Positions 10,050 through 21,437 are shown, counted from the stretch's first letter. The stretch: 64,000 nucleotides of DNA from Aphrocallistes beatrix (GCA_963281255.1 OY725503.1:3038001-3102000); one strand, 5' to 3'. Translations and numbers: made by a program. Notes: generated by a model from the letters alone, not told the origin.

Positions 10050-13004
10050 CCCCAAGTTTCGCAGCAATTGTCTTCCATATAACGAACCCCTAGAGCAACT
10101 AATATTTGTTTAGAAGGCCCTTAAACTACTTCTGTCATCAGAGAGATATCATTATCAATTCCGACGAAGATTTTCCATAAAATAATAACTGCTCTTAGAA
10201 TAGCATCTGAAGGCCACTTAAGGGATCCTCTGTCCACGATTTCCAAATAAGCGAACCTTGAATCATTGGACTGTTCGATCAGGAAATCTTTGTCAGTGGT
10301 AAGGAAATCCAGACAGATAGAACATTTATTTGATTCTTGTAATATTGATGTACAGCAAACCCAGCCATAAAGGCTAAAGCCTGCAGAGTTTGGGTGTCGT
10401 ATCTTATTGATTCTAAATCTGGAAGTAGGTTCATTATCCGTTCTTGTGTTAAGATTGAAATTGCTGAAGAGTCAGGGTCATCAACTGAACAATTGGAGAA
10501 TTGCTTAATAAAATCGTGAATAGAAATGTGTTCTTCGCTCGATTGGTACAGTTTAAGCATACTATATACTTTCAGTCGACGCTCAGACTCTAGGATTTGC
10601 AGGTAGGATATGTGATAATTAGCTCCAGACATCTGTCTATACAATCCGAAATGATGCTCTAACGCATCATTCTGTAGGAAGGAGGTCAATACATAAGAAA
10701 AGCCACAGTTGTTAGTCAAATGGTGAACTAGTAGCGGTAATGTTATACAGGTGTGCCTTAGACTAGTGAATGTCTGGTGGGTGAGTGATGCCTTGTTTGC
10801 TTTAGTTGTTGCTTCCCAGGTTTCAATCCAAACTACGATACGCTCTAAAAATGAAAAACGTGGATTGTCTCGTACAAAGGGCTTTGAAAATTCATCTCGC
10901 AAACGTATTCCTTTCTGTGGCGTACTGACATTAAAATTTTTCCAGATGTCTAAAATGATAGAAATAAATTCGGCTGTTTGTATCTTGAATGCCTCGTCTC
11001 GTGATTGATCCTGAATTATTAGGCCAGCAATAGTCGATTCATTAAAAATCTTGAGAGCAAGTTTAACGTTCTGTCGTTCTATGCTCGAAGGCCAGCAGGA
11101 TTTAGCTGTCAGTTGGTGCGCAATTTTAGCGAAAGAGTGTTGCTCTTGTTTGTATAGTGATCTCACATCTTCAAAACAAGCTTTGCATTTAGTAAGAGGA
11201 TATTTGATAGCTTCAGTGGATATATCATTTAAACATGGGAAAAGAAATGTATGGCTAAAATCAGGAGTGTTAAGCCAGTTGTTACGGATACATTTCAAAA
11301 TATGAACCGCATCGAATAACAGGAATAGGGTTCTGGATTTGTCAACTGGATGAGGGACAACGGATGTAAGAGTCTTTTGATCGGAAGAAAACTTTTTTAA
11401 AATACTAACATTTTGTGGGTAGTTGTCAGAACAAATTACTTGAACGAATAGCCCACATTTTTCGATATCAAAAATGACGGATTTAGAGCAAGATACAATT
11501 CTGATGCATTCGTAGAGGAAAGAGGAAAAAGGCAAACGATAGTTGACCATTTTTTATGGAGACTAGATACCATTATAGCTAAAACTGTCTTTATTGGATC
11601 TTCTGTGTTGAGTGTAGGCGCAATAATGTTTCCACCCTTATAGGCAATCTCCGATTTGACATGAACTTCGTCAATCTGAACAATAACGTGCTTTTGCTGC
11701 ACTGAGAAATCTTTCGTTGCATTTTTTAGAAAAATAAAGTATTCGTTCTCTAAACCAATAGGGTTATATAGCCTCTGCAAAGTATGAAAATGTGGGAGGG
11801 ATAAACAGCTTAGAGACTGCAGGTAGTTATAACAGGAGTTGGAGTATATATGAGCTTTGAGCGCCAAAACCTAAAAAGTAAACAAATATTGACGGAGCTA
11901 TTGCTGAGAAGTATACAATGAAAACAATTTACTTATATGTCGGCGAGAATTTCTATATTAAATAACACCATACCTTCAGAATATAAAGTGATCTTTCACT
12001 AATCCAGGAAATAGCCTTTCAACACACTGAATGAATATTAATAGAAAAATCTGGCCGACATATAAGAGTAATATGTAATGTAATGTGAAAATACCTGGGT
12101 TATAATATTATATCTGCGTCTATTTTTTGCAACCATGATATTTTCAATCTGGCATAGGATGAATTGAAGTCGAGGGAGGTAAGAAGAGAGTACATTATTT
12201 TCATCAGTCAACTTTAGCTCATTTGCGTTACGCTCCTCTATTTCATTAATTGCATTAATGATATGTGCTTTGGCTGAATTAACATGATGACAAACAGAGC
12301 CAGTCTCAGAAGTATTAACAAAAGAGGTTCGCACAATCTCACTAAAAAGATTCTCAACTTGACGTATATCATTTATGAAATTTAGGGAAAGAGAGATCGG
12401 CTGGTTGTCGTAAAAAGCTTCAGGAATTAAATTGGTATTAACCGATAGACTGGCCTCAACAGATATTCTTGATTTTTCTAATCGTGGAAGTAAAAAGTAA
12501 ATAGAACTCTCACTTGAACACCATATCACCCAGTTGTGAAGAGTTAGCAAATTAAGTTTGAGTTCATCAAATGTGAAAATACGATACTTATCCTCTTCAG
12601 CTTTGAATGATTGTCGACTTTCTTGTATCACCTGCGTGAAAGACATTTCTTCTTTTTCTTCAAACTTCAATCTCTAGCTGTTTTGACCCTTCGGGTGCTG
12701 AAAGATATCTAGGACAGCTCGGTAAGAAACATGAAACTGCATCTTTGTGAAGGATTGGCACTTTACGAGGAAATTCTTGAAGGGAGGCATTTGGTCCAGA
12801 GGGTACAGAGTACGTCCGAGATATATCCTCATTGCGGAAATGTTTCTCGCAAACAAATGTGTTTGTATGAATATTTTCTAGATGTAACGCATGTATCCAC
12901 TTAGATCTAAGTTCTTGCTCCAAGGGTAATTAAAATACAGTCACATAACCGTCAGTAGAACTGTAGTTTCCTTTACAGCCAGGAGCAGAACATTTGTTGG
13001 GCAT
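10050..13004 (-). pseudogene. THAP-domain P-element transposase, nearly full length, broken
   Basis: Read on the minus strand, an ATG at 13004 opens MPNKCSAPGC, the start of a THAP zinc finger. A stop replaces the Lys codon after VTVF near 12937. The domain continues through ELRSKWIHAL, FVCEKHF and AVSCFLP. A one-base shift near 12665 moves into KFEEKEEMSF. The frame runs to RRYNIITQ and then a 224-bp intron (12094-11871; GT donor, TTTTTAG acceptor). The next exon reads LALKAHIYSN to SLHKKW. Near 11545 a second shift leads to the 11550-10279 frame, which covers the GTP-binding and RNase H-like catalytic region. A tail with ETWGDKCPSC follows to about 9900. A live enzyme would cut and paste the element in the nucleus. 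This copy has at least one stop and two frameshifts. Confidence 0.87.
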
Positions 13005-13081
13005 ACTTTGCTAATTAATTTAAACATGTAAATATAATAGTAATGTTAATTCTCATGAAATAAATCGAAATATATATATAA

Positions 13082-13606
13082 CAAGCGCGCTTCGCTTGCT
13101 TGCGCTGCGCGGCTGGCGGACACTTTGTGTCCTCCGGAGGCTCCCTTCGGTCACCTGGGGTCACATTGGTTAATTATAAGGGAGATAACATCTCTAAATA
13201 CATCTGTCCTACTGTTATAATCGATATCACACGAAAAATCACCAAATTTATCAATTTTTAAAATTTTGATGAGTAATGATGACGTCATAACAAAGTGATG
13301 AGTCACCATTTTTTGATGATAGTTGCATTATATGTGAGGTATGTTAGTATACAGATTCTATTAAAATTTCAGCCTTCTATCTCCTATAATGGCTGAGTTA
13401 TGCTCGAATAACTGTTGCTTAACTTTTAAAAATGTGACAATGACGTCATAATTCCATGATGAGTCGACATTTTGCTCTGAGCTCAGAACTTACTGGAGCC
13501 ATAGCCAAAAGATTCCCACATGCCAAAAATTAGCTTTCTATGACCGGCAGTTTCTTCAATCAATTCGTTACAGATATATATATAATATATATATATATAC
13601 TATATA

Positions 13607-13641
<35 letters not shown>

Positions 13642-13921
13642 ATATACACTGCATGGCCAAAAGTATTGGAACACATTATAATGTGTGCCACTTTTGCCAA
13701 AGTGGCACAACCCATTGAATACAATATTAAACAAGTGTAAACATTGTGATATCAATAGAAACTGTCCCTCCGACCTCTTCCACTAAACTTTTGTTGATTT
13801 CCTCCAATGGGCCCGTTTCCCTGCCACCTGTGCCACTTATGGCACATGGTGGCACACATTAGAATATGTTCCAATACTTTTGGCCAGATAGTGTACATTA
13901 ATCGAGTTTTAATAGTAAGGA
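13082..13921 (-). mobile_element. Helitron-like family-1 element (H1) with nested Tc1-type MITE
   Basis: On the minus strand the 5' end is TCCTTACTATTAAAACTCGA at 13921. A TA/AAAT microsatellite follows, then a body of about 470 bp and the GC-rich 3' end with GGCGGACACTTTGTGTCC hairpin and CAAGCGCGC at 13082. The microsatellite is interrupted by a MITE at 13647-13893. The 5' end directly abuts the 3' end of H2 at 13921/13922. No RepHel protein is present, so it is non-autonomous. Confidence 0.75.
13647..13893. mobile_element. Tc1/mariner-type MITE in a TA microsatellite
   Basis: Inverted ends CACTGCATGGCCAAAAGTAT and ATACTTTTGGCCAGATAGTG, flanked by TA. Inner arms repeat the word TGTGCCACTTTTGCC and its inverse. 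The same type of end occurs at 59949-60384. Confidence 0.85.
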
Positions 13922-14414
13922 CAAGCGCGCTTTGCGCTTGCTTGCGCTGCGCGGCTGGCGGACACTTTGTGTCCTCCGGAGGCTCCCTTCGGTCACCTGG
14001 GGTCACATTGGTTAATTATAAGGGAGATAACATCTCTAAATATGTCTTTCCTACTGTGCTAATCGATATCACTCGAAAAATCACCAAATTTGTGAATTTA
14101 AAATTTTTTGATGCGTAATGATGACGTCATAACAAAGTGATGAGTCATCATTTTTTGATAATAGTTGCATCATATGTGAGGTATGTTAGTACACAGATTC
14201 TATTAAAATTTCAGCCTTCTATCTCCTATAATGGCTGAGTTATGCCCGAATAACTGTGTTGCTTAACTTTTAAAAATGTGACAATGACGTCATAATTCCA
14301 TGATGAGTTGACATTTTGCTCTGAACTCAGAACTTACTGGAGCCATAGCCAAAAGACTCCCACATGCCAAAAATCAGCCTTCTGCGCCCGGCAGTTTCTT
14401 CAATCAATTCGTTA

Positions 14415-14450
<36 letters not shown>

Positions 14451-14472
14451 CATCGAGTTTTAATAGTAAGGA
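13922..14472 (-). mobile_element. Helitron-like family-1 element (H2), complete
   Basis: Minus-strand 5' end at 14472 (TCCTTACTATTAAAACTCGA), a pure TA microsatellite, the common body and the GC-rich 3' end at 13922 (CAAGCGCGC on plus). It stands head-to-tail with H1 without any spacer, a joint expected from rolling-circle copying. At 551 bp it can serve as the type copy of the family here. Confidence 0.8.
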
Positions 14473-14733
14473 TTATTTGTAAACTAATTAATTAAATATA
14501 GATACATATCACAAGAAAAATAATAAAACTTCAGTAAGACAATTAAATGATAATTGAATATCAGAAAAACAGAAATGTCTTCTTACGCGATTAATAGTTT
14601 AAATGGTTATGGTTAGCCAACATATTTTACACAAATATTTTATAATGTGGTTTATTAAAAAAATGGCCTTTATTGTCATCCTTGGTGTCATTTTCCAAAG
14701 TAGTGGTCTATCCTTATACTTGAGTCATCTATG

Positions 14734-15474
14734 GACCAGCCAAATAGTTGGTCTGAACCAAAAATTAGGACTAGCTAAAAAAGTTTAGCAAGAACAAACT
14801 GTCCAAAATATTGGCCAATTAACATTTTAGAGCATGACAATTCAAATTGATTTAGTACCTTGTGAAATCAAAGGAATTTTTCTTTTGAAAGAACTGCTGG
14901 AGTCTACCCTTTTCGATGCTTTTGAAAGTACCTCAGCTCAAGCGTTCAAAGATTGATTGTATGATACATATGCAAAGTGGCATAGAGTTCGCATTGAAAC
15001 GTCTATCTTATTTTTGTTAAACTAAATAATAATAATATTAAAGATAAAATAACTTCCAAACAGTGGCGGCGCGGAGGTTGGGCTTGTGAGTCGTGACCCA
15101 CCTGAATTTGCTATGCCTCTTGTGCCCCACTTGTAACTCACCTGTCCTGTCATTTTTTTGAATGAGCGATAGTGCTGCCTCTTATTGCAAATGATTTGAG
15201 TCAACCTTGTTAATTCGATTATTAATTGTTAGTGGATTCTAACCTTAACCTAATTATTGCGTCAAACAGCCTTGAGCAAAAGGTTCTTATCATGATGTCT
15301 ACTCAAAGTGCCGTATAACACAAAGTGCATCTACATTTATCACTTAATTAAAAATATGATATCCTAAAGCAAAATTATTCATAATCGTCCCCACCTATCG
15401 CATTTGATTGCATTACAGTTATCCTTTGTGGCACTGATTTCATTTTACATACATTAGAGCATATTGTATTAATT
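14734..15474. other. Intergenic, 5' of APC2
   Basis: No gene is seen. At about 15062 a CAGTGGCGGCGCGGAGG word looks like a hAT end, but no partner was found. The last 150 bases before the ATG are AT-rich and probably hold the APC2 5' leader and promoter; no single box could be fixed. Confidence 0.4.
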
Positions 15475-17115
15475 ATGAACCCTAGTTGCAACTATGAAGA
15501 TTTTTTAGCTCAAGAAAGTTCGAAAGATGCCAAACTAAATTTGCTCTTTAAAGATTTTACATCAATTAGTCATTTAGAGAAACCAGAGGAATATATTACT
15601 TCTTTTTTTAGTATATATTCAATTTTCTATATTCCATTGGAACAGCAAGATAATTTCCTCTCAAGAATTTTTCAGAAGTTATCATTTATTCAGTCAAAAA
15701 AAGATGATTCAATTGACTCATTACTCTCTTCTTTTTCATTTTTTTTCAAAGACCACAGCAATTTTATATGCAAATTCCTCTCAGTCCAATTTATTGAGAT
15801 CTTTAGAGACACTTCTGCTGGTCTTCGATTAAAAAATCAATTCCTTAAATATCCCCAACTATCTCTTTCGGACTATAAGACAGACAAAAGCTTACTATCT
15901 GCTCTCATTCTATTATTTTATCCCACACCATTTCTGATTTCAGCAGATCAATTTATAACTCTATTGATTGATCAAGAGTTTCATAATTGTTCTATTAACC
16001 TTCTACAATTTATCCAACAAGAAACACAGATAATCATTTCCTTGTCAAATCATCTTCTTCCACTAGAATTATCACATGAATTTCGAACAAATTTACTCCC
16101 ATATTTTATCCAGAAAAAATTAATTGAGCACATTTCATACAATTTATATCCTTTATTGATTCAACATCCAGATTCTTCAATCCGAATTGATGAATTTACA
16201 GCTTTACTCAAGGGAAACCTTTCAAATCCCTCTTTTGACCATTTTCAATATGAATCCATCAGTCGTCTCTTACACCCAGGCTCCAATACAACTCAAATCC
16301 TAGCCTATTATCTTTCTGCTATCCAGGCTATCCAAACTTTAACACCTCCCTACTTTGCAACCGAACTCATTAGTAGTGTTATATTTGCATATTTGAAAGG
16401 AAGAGAAGATACTTTTCGATGTATCATATCTACTTTTTTGACACGAAATAATTCGACGCAAACACTCCATAATGAAATAGAAGGGAGTAAAGATTTTCAA
16501 GGAAGACATGAATCTAAGCAATTTCATTCTTTTTTTAAAGGGCCACATTCTCACGTTCCTTCTACAGAAGACATTGTCGGAATCTTCACGAACATATATG
16601 GGAGCAAAGAACTGTTTATCTTAGAATACCGGAATTTATTAGCAGACCGCATTCTCTCAAAGTTTGATTTTGATTTAGTCACCGAGTTCTCAAACCTTGC
16701 AAAGCTGGAATCTAAATTTGGAGGTTCTTACTTTACGAACTGTCAAGTTATGCTAAAGGATGTTGCCTATTCTTTAAAATTTCAAATTAATGTTCATAGT
16801 AACTTAGAGAATAGTACAAATCAACTAGTTTGTTATATATTATCCCATAACTTTTGGCCTCCATTTATGGACGAGAACCTTTTGATTCCATTAGAAGATT
16901 TGAAATCAATTTTTTTACGAATAAAAAGTCTGTTTGAAACTTCTAAACCTAGACGTACTATAGAATGGAAAACACACATCGGATTAGTAGAGTTAGAAGT
17001 CAGTTTGGATAGAAAACTTAGATGTTTCTTTGTAAGTCCAATGCATGCTGTAATACTACTCCATTTTAAAAAGAGAAAAGCCTGGCTACTAAAAGATATG
17101 GCTTCAATGATGAAG
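15475..17115 (+). CDS. ANAPC2: Anaphase-promoting complex subunit 2 (cullin-like), first exon
   Basis: APC2 is the cullin scaffold of the APC/C ubiquitin ligase and, with the RING subunit APC11, directs E2 enzymes to mitotic cyclins and securin. The ATG at 15475 opens 547 codons. The N-terminal 320 residues are weakly conserved, helix-rich cullin repeats. Residues about 363-500 carry the cullin homology region: DIVGIFTNIYGSKELFILEY, YRNLLADRILSKFDF, LESKFGGSYFTNCQVMLKD, LSHNFWPPFMDE, RRTIEWKTHIGLVELEV. The strong match to animal APC2 rests on these motifs. The exon stops within the first winged helix (AWLLKDMASMMK) at a GTAAGT donor (17116). Animal APC2 is about 820 residues, so some 200-270 are missing. 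No later exon was recognised in the window. Sure of family; gene integrity open. Confidence 0.9.
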
Positions 17116-17554
17116 GTAAGTCAGTTCTGAAACCACGATCTTCACTAATATGATACTTGTCGATAGTGAAAATTATTCTAAGATATGAGTACGATAAATC
17201 CAAAAACCATTGTGTTAAGAAGAAGTGAAGATTGTGTTATTTTATATTTTATACCATACAAGATAATTCCTATTGTTTGAACACAACATTGCTTGACATC
17301 ATAAATAATAATAACAAGTGCGCTACGCTTGCTTTCACTGCGCGACTTGCGGGCACTTTGTGTCCGCAGAGTCGCCCTGCGGACGCCTGGAATTGCTCAA
17401 TCTAGCCTATTTTGGGAAATTGTTTAATTTATACAAATATTGTGAACAAAAGTTAACAAATAATTTCTCATATGGATACGAGAATATAATATTCATGATC
17501 TACACCCTGAAAACCCCATGTCAACCGTTGGAAGCTAGTCTCTAGCATAATTTT

Positions 17555-17616
17555 CAAAATTCGTCAAATCGTGTGAAAATATGTATACATATTTTCACAC
17601 GATTTGACGAATTTTG
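17555..17616. repeat. Perfect 62-bp palindrome
   Basis: Two 31-base arms without spacer, centred on ATGTATACAT. The outer word is CAAAATTCGTCAAATCGTGT. It could extrude as a cruciform or fold as a hairpin if transcribed. Confidence 0.95.
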
Positions 17617-17622
17617 AATTTT

Positions 17623-17791
17623 GCAATAACTTATATAGATGTCTCAATTATATTATAGTGTATTAGCAGTAAAAAAGCTTAGGTGTATATTTTCACACCT
17701 TTATATACATATAAAGTTGTGAAAATATACACCTAAGCTTTTTACTGCTAATACACTATAATATAATTGAGACATCTATATAAGTTATTGC
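17623..17791. repeat. Near-perfect inverted repeat, arms about 75 bp
   Basis: Begins GCAATAACTTATATAGATGT and ends with its reverse complement. The arms differ by a single A in an A-run, with a loop of about 20 bases around 17707. It stands only 6 bases after the 62-bp palindrome. Confidence 0.95.
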
Positions 17792-17872
17792 TTTGAAGTA
17801 TTAATAAACAATGATAGCTTACAATACAGTCGTACAATGATTTCTATTGTGAGAGTGAAACCGTACATAGTA

Positions 17873-17896
17873 TCCTTACTATTAAAACTCGATTAA

Positions 17897-17929
<33 letters not shown>

Positions 17930-18410
17930 CTGTAACGAATTGATTGAAGAAACTGCCAGGCGTAGAAAGCTGATTTTTGGCATGTGGGAGTCTTTTGGTT
18001 ATGGCTCCACTAAGTTCTGTGCTCAGACGAAAATGTCGACTCATCATGAAATTATGACGTCATTGTCACATTTTAAAAAATTAAACAATACAGTTATTCG
18101 AGCATAACTCATCCATTATAAGAGATAGAAGGCTGAAATTTAAATAGAATGTGTATATTAATATATCTCACATATGGTGCATCTATCATTAAAAATGATG
18201 GCTTATCACTCTGTGATGACGTCATCATTACGCATCAAAGTTTTAAAAATTGACAAATTCGGTGCTTTTTCGTGCGATACCGATTATAATAGTAGGAATG
18301 ACGTATTTAGAGATGTTATCTCCTATACAATCAATCATTGGCGACCGAAGGGAGCCTCAGGTGAATACAAAGTGTCCGCCAGCCGCGCACGCAAGCAAGC
18401 GAAGCGCTTG
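17873..18410 (+). mobile_element. Helitron-like family-1 element (H4), complete
   Basis: 5' end TCCTTACTATTAAAACTCGA at 17873 after an A, a TA microsatellite, the common body, and 3' end GCAAGCGAAGCGCTTG at 18410 before a T. No target duplication is made, as expected for Helitrons. The hairpin AAGTGTCCGCC near the 3' end is partly decayed. Confidence 0.85.
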
Positions 18411-18669
18411 TTGTATAGAAAATGTGTGAAAAAAATTTTTACAGGTGTGAAAATTTCGCGTTGATCTTCGAATGTAATCTTAGATTCATCATTTGACAAC
18501 CAAATGCCAATTTTCGTATCTCTACGACTTGCCAATTCTTCAATCAATTCGGACAAACAAACATAAAGAAAAAAATCCAGCATTTTAATAAATAAGATTC
18601 TTCATAAATAATAATAATTCTCAAAAAGATACTCAATTTAGTACTATCCATGTAGTAAGATATTTTGGT

Positions 18670-19602
18670 GTTGAAGGGTCACTTTGATTAATTCTAAGGG
18701 AGATTAGATCTTAAATTCTTCTGTCCTACTGCTATGATCGATATCGCACGAAAAATCACCAATTTTGTAAATTTTTAAGATTTTGATGCGTAATGATGAC
18801 GTCATAACAAAGTGATGAGTCATCATTTTTTGATGATAATTACATCATATGTGAGGTATAATATACATATTCTATTAAAATTTCAGCCTTCTATCACCTA
18901 AAATGGCTGAGTTATGGTCGAAACACTGAAATTTCGAATTATAAAAAGGTGATAATGACGTCATAATTCCATGATGAGTTGACATTTTCGTTTGAGATCC
19001 GAATTTAGTGGAGCCATTGCCAAAAGACTCCCACATGCCAAAAATCAGCTTTCTCCGCCCGACGGTTACTTCATTCCATTCTTTACAGATATATATATAT
19101 ATATATATACGCTAGCCGGACAAAAGTATTCGACCACCACGAAAACCGCCATACAAATATTATTAAAGTGGGTTTATCGACATTGAAATATGTACTCAAA
19201 CTGTAAGGAATACTCTACCTTTGATCTCAAATTCATAATCTACACATTCTAATTACTCATAATTGAGAGCTTCAGCTCAATTGCTAACTACCAAGTTTAA
19301 AAAAATATACCTCCGATGCCTGTTGCTACTTGTCCCTAGTCAGAGCCTTTAAATTTGATCGTTTTCTTCATTGGAACTAGTATTTGTGTTGAAAGCTTCA
19401 AAAATGGGTAATTTGGATGTGTAGTTTACGAATTAGAAATAAAAAATATAATATTTCTTACAGTTTGAGTACATATTCCATTATAAATAGACCCACTTTA
19501 ATACTATTTGTATGGAGGTTTTCGTGGTGGTCGAATACTTTTGTCTGGGTACTGTATACTCAAACAAACAAACAAACATTAATCGAGTTTTAATAGTAAG
19601 AA
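18670..19602 (-). mobile_element. Helitron-like family-1 remnant (H5) with nested Tc1-type MITE
   Basis: Body words of family 1 run from about 18670 to 19090, then a TA microsatellite. A MITE splits this (19110-19554) and the 5' end (reverse of TCTTACTATTAAAACTCGA) follows at 19602. The GC-rich 3' end is missing on the left. Confidence 0.7.
19110..19554. mobile_element. Tc1/mariner-type MITE, GGACAAAAGTATTCGACCACC ends
   Basis: Inverted ends CGCTAGCCGGACAAAAGTAT and ATACTTTTGTCTGGGTACTG, flanked by TA. A second copy lies at 37662-38030 in the same kind of site. Confidence 0.85.
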
Positions 19603-19608
19603 TATATA

Positions 19609-19697
19609 TCCTTACTATTAAAACTCGATTCATAGGGCGCCTCCGGCGGACGCAAAGCATTCTTCAGCCCCGCAGCCAAGCATGCAAAGCGCTCTTG
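19609..19697 (+). mobile_element. Miniature Helitron-like element, 89 bp
   Basis: The 5' end TCCTTACTATTAAAACTCGA runs almost directly into the GC-rich 3' end (GGCGCCTCCGGCGGACGC ... GCGCTCTTG). The microsatellite and the whole body are missing. The following bases do not belong to the family. Confidence 0.7.
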
Positions 19698-20639
19698 TAT
19701 ACTATTATACATCGATTGTTGTACATTTATTAAATGCAGTGTAACTATATAATACGGCCATAATCTTTCTCATTTAAGATTATATTGATAGCCTGAAAGT
19801 TAATTAAGTTAATTGACCTTTTTTTGTCGAGTGACCTCTAGTATAAAATGAAACAGGTGACAGTGATTACTTTTTGGAGAGGATTGATCCATGGGAAGCT
19901 TCGAAATAGAGTAGTATCGTAATTCGAGTGTGTAGATTTCGGATTTGATGTTAGATTTTCTTTAGCTATTGTAGTTTGAATTAATTCTCCCCCGTGAATA
20001 GATGCATATTGTGTTATTTTTTATTCAAAGCATTTTAGTGTTTAGATACTTTTGGCCACACAATGCATATAGATACAACATACTTTGAAATCTTAGAAAG
20101 TTGATATTTATAATTCTACAAGTACGAAGAATATATGTGATACGAGGTCCTAGCATTTAGGAATGCGTTTTTTTCTGGGGGCCACGCCCACTGACTCCTC
20201 TCTTACCAACTGCTCACTACACTCGCTCCATAATCACTCTCCCAGAATTTCATTATTGGAGGTTTATATGTCTGTCTGTGTACGGTATCTTTTTTCTTTG
20301 ACCTCCATGATTGAGGCTGGTTATGCTTTTGGTCATCATGCTTAACGAGTAAGCATTTTCGACCACTATGGAATAAAATTCTTGATGAAATTACAGTTTC
20401 TAACGAATTTATTTACAATTTTTTCATCTTGAATTAAGGTACCATACTGTCAATTCTAGGTCAATCATTGGTAGCCACCTATGCTTTCAGTTAATTAGAA
20501 GTATTATTTATGCTTAAATCTAATCGCTATGAGCTTAATTTTTGGTTTTGGAAGTGCAAAGTATTATTTTAACTCATTTACTACCTATGTTTTATTTGAG
20601 GTTAGATCTTTCTCCATATTTTCGGGGTTCAGGCTTAAA
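19698..20639. other. Intergenic, no gene seen
   Basis: Holds a lone mariner-type end (GATACTTTTGGCCACACAATG, about 20045-20065) and ordinary AT-rich DNA. No APC2 exon could be recognised here. Confidence 0.4.
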
Positions 20640-21437
20640 AATGCTACCAATTAAGAGAGAAGACGTCTCTAAACATCTTATAGCTAATAAACATTCATCT
20701 AAAGAGATATCTGTACGATGTGGCTTCTCTAAGCCAATTTAAGTTAGAAAGAGGTGTGGATGTGTCTCATGAGAGCATTTGGGGAACAACAAATAAGTTG
20801 GGATGCTCCAAGAAATCGGGGGTCAGAGGATCATTCATTACATCTGCTACAGAAGCAAAACGGTTTATCTGAGATAAACAACCTTTCAATATTCGTTGGA
20901 ATAAAATATTCATTACAGATGAATGCTCAATTTGGTTACACAGTGGTAACGATCACCTGTGGACAAAGGGTGCGAAATCGATATTAAATATTCCTCCTCA
21001 CACTCTCAAATTACACATCTGGGGAGGAATATCCGCTCGTGGCGTAATACAGTATATTCAAAGATAATTTCAATTCAAATCATTATTGTAACGTTTTAGA
21101 TTAAATATTAGTTGAAACCGCAATTGTCTTGTACCCAGATAGCTGGAAACTACTAGAGGTCACAACAGCGTCCATAAATCGAAAGTTCCACAGCTTATAA
21201 GGTTTCCAAGGCTATCCTTGTGATCGAATGGCTACCAAATAGTCCAGATCTAAGTCCAATTGACAACCTTTGGGCTGTTCTCAAACAAAGATTTACAAAA
21301 TAGAGCACCTAAGGACCATATTGAACTAAAAAGTATGATTGAAGAGGAGTGGCTCTTCAATTCGATCTTTATTTTTGAGCCACTTCATCAATTCAATGAA
21401 GAGACGTTGTCAAATGGTCATAAATTCAAATTGTAAA
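20640..21437 (+). pseudogene. Tc1-like transposase relic
   Basis: Shifting frames give an N-terminal helix-turn-helix (SSKEISVRCGFSK, about 20695), then ITDECSIWLHSGNDHLWTKG (about 20915) with the first catalytic Asp, LKLHIWGGISARGVIQYI, and finally EWLPNSPDLSPIDNLW (about 21228) holding the second Asp region. This is the usual order in Tc1-type DDE enzymes. Stops and shifts are many and no terminal repeats were found, so it is an old relic. It lies just upstream of a MULE relic. Confidence 0.8.

Larger units (their letters stand above)
9217..14733 (-). mobile_element. P-like DNA transposon, copy 2, with nested insertions
   Basis: Ends CATAGATGACTCAAGTATAA (9217) and its reverse complement ending at 14733 are flanked by a perfect 7-bp duplication GACCAGC (9210-9216, 14734-14740). 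It holds a full-length but broken transposase (10050-13004, minus), one hAT MITE (9241-9717) that splits the left terminal repeat, and two Helitron-like elements (13082-13921, 13922-14472) on the 5' side of the gene. Without these inserts the element would be about 3.6 kb. Confidence 0.85.
17315..18597 (-). mobile_element. Helitron-like family-2 element (H3) with H4 nested inside
   Basis: Plus-strand left end CAAGTGCGCTACGCTTGC plus hairpin GCGGGCACTTTGTGTCCGC is the 3' end; the 5' end at 18597 reads TCTTATTTATTAAAATGC on minus. It contains one inverted unit of the 141-bp repeat and two palindromes. A family-1 element (17873-18410) sits inside. Joining 17872 to 18411 restores the sequence seen in the copy-B insert (around 5560), so the insertion fell exactly between A and T. 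Confidence 0.75.

Noticed and set aside
17844..18583. Several 60-96 codon frames
   Set aside because: They lie in Helitron-like DNA, recur as shadows in other copies and show no protein homology.
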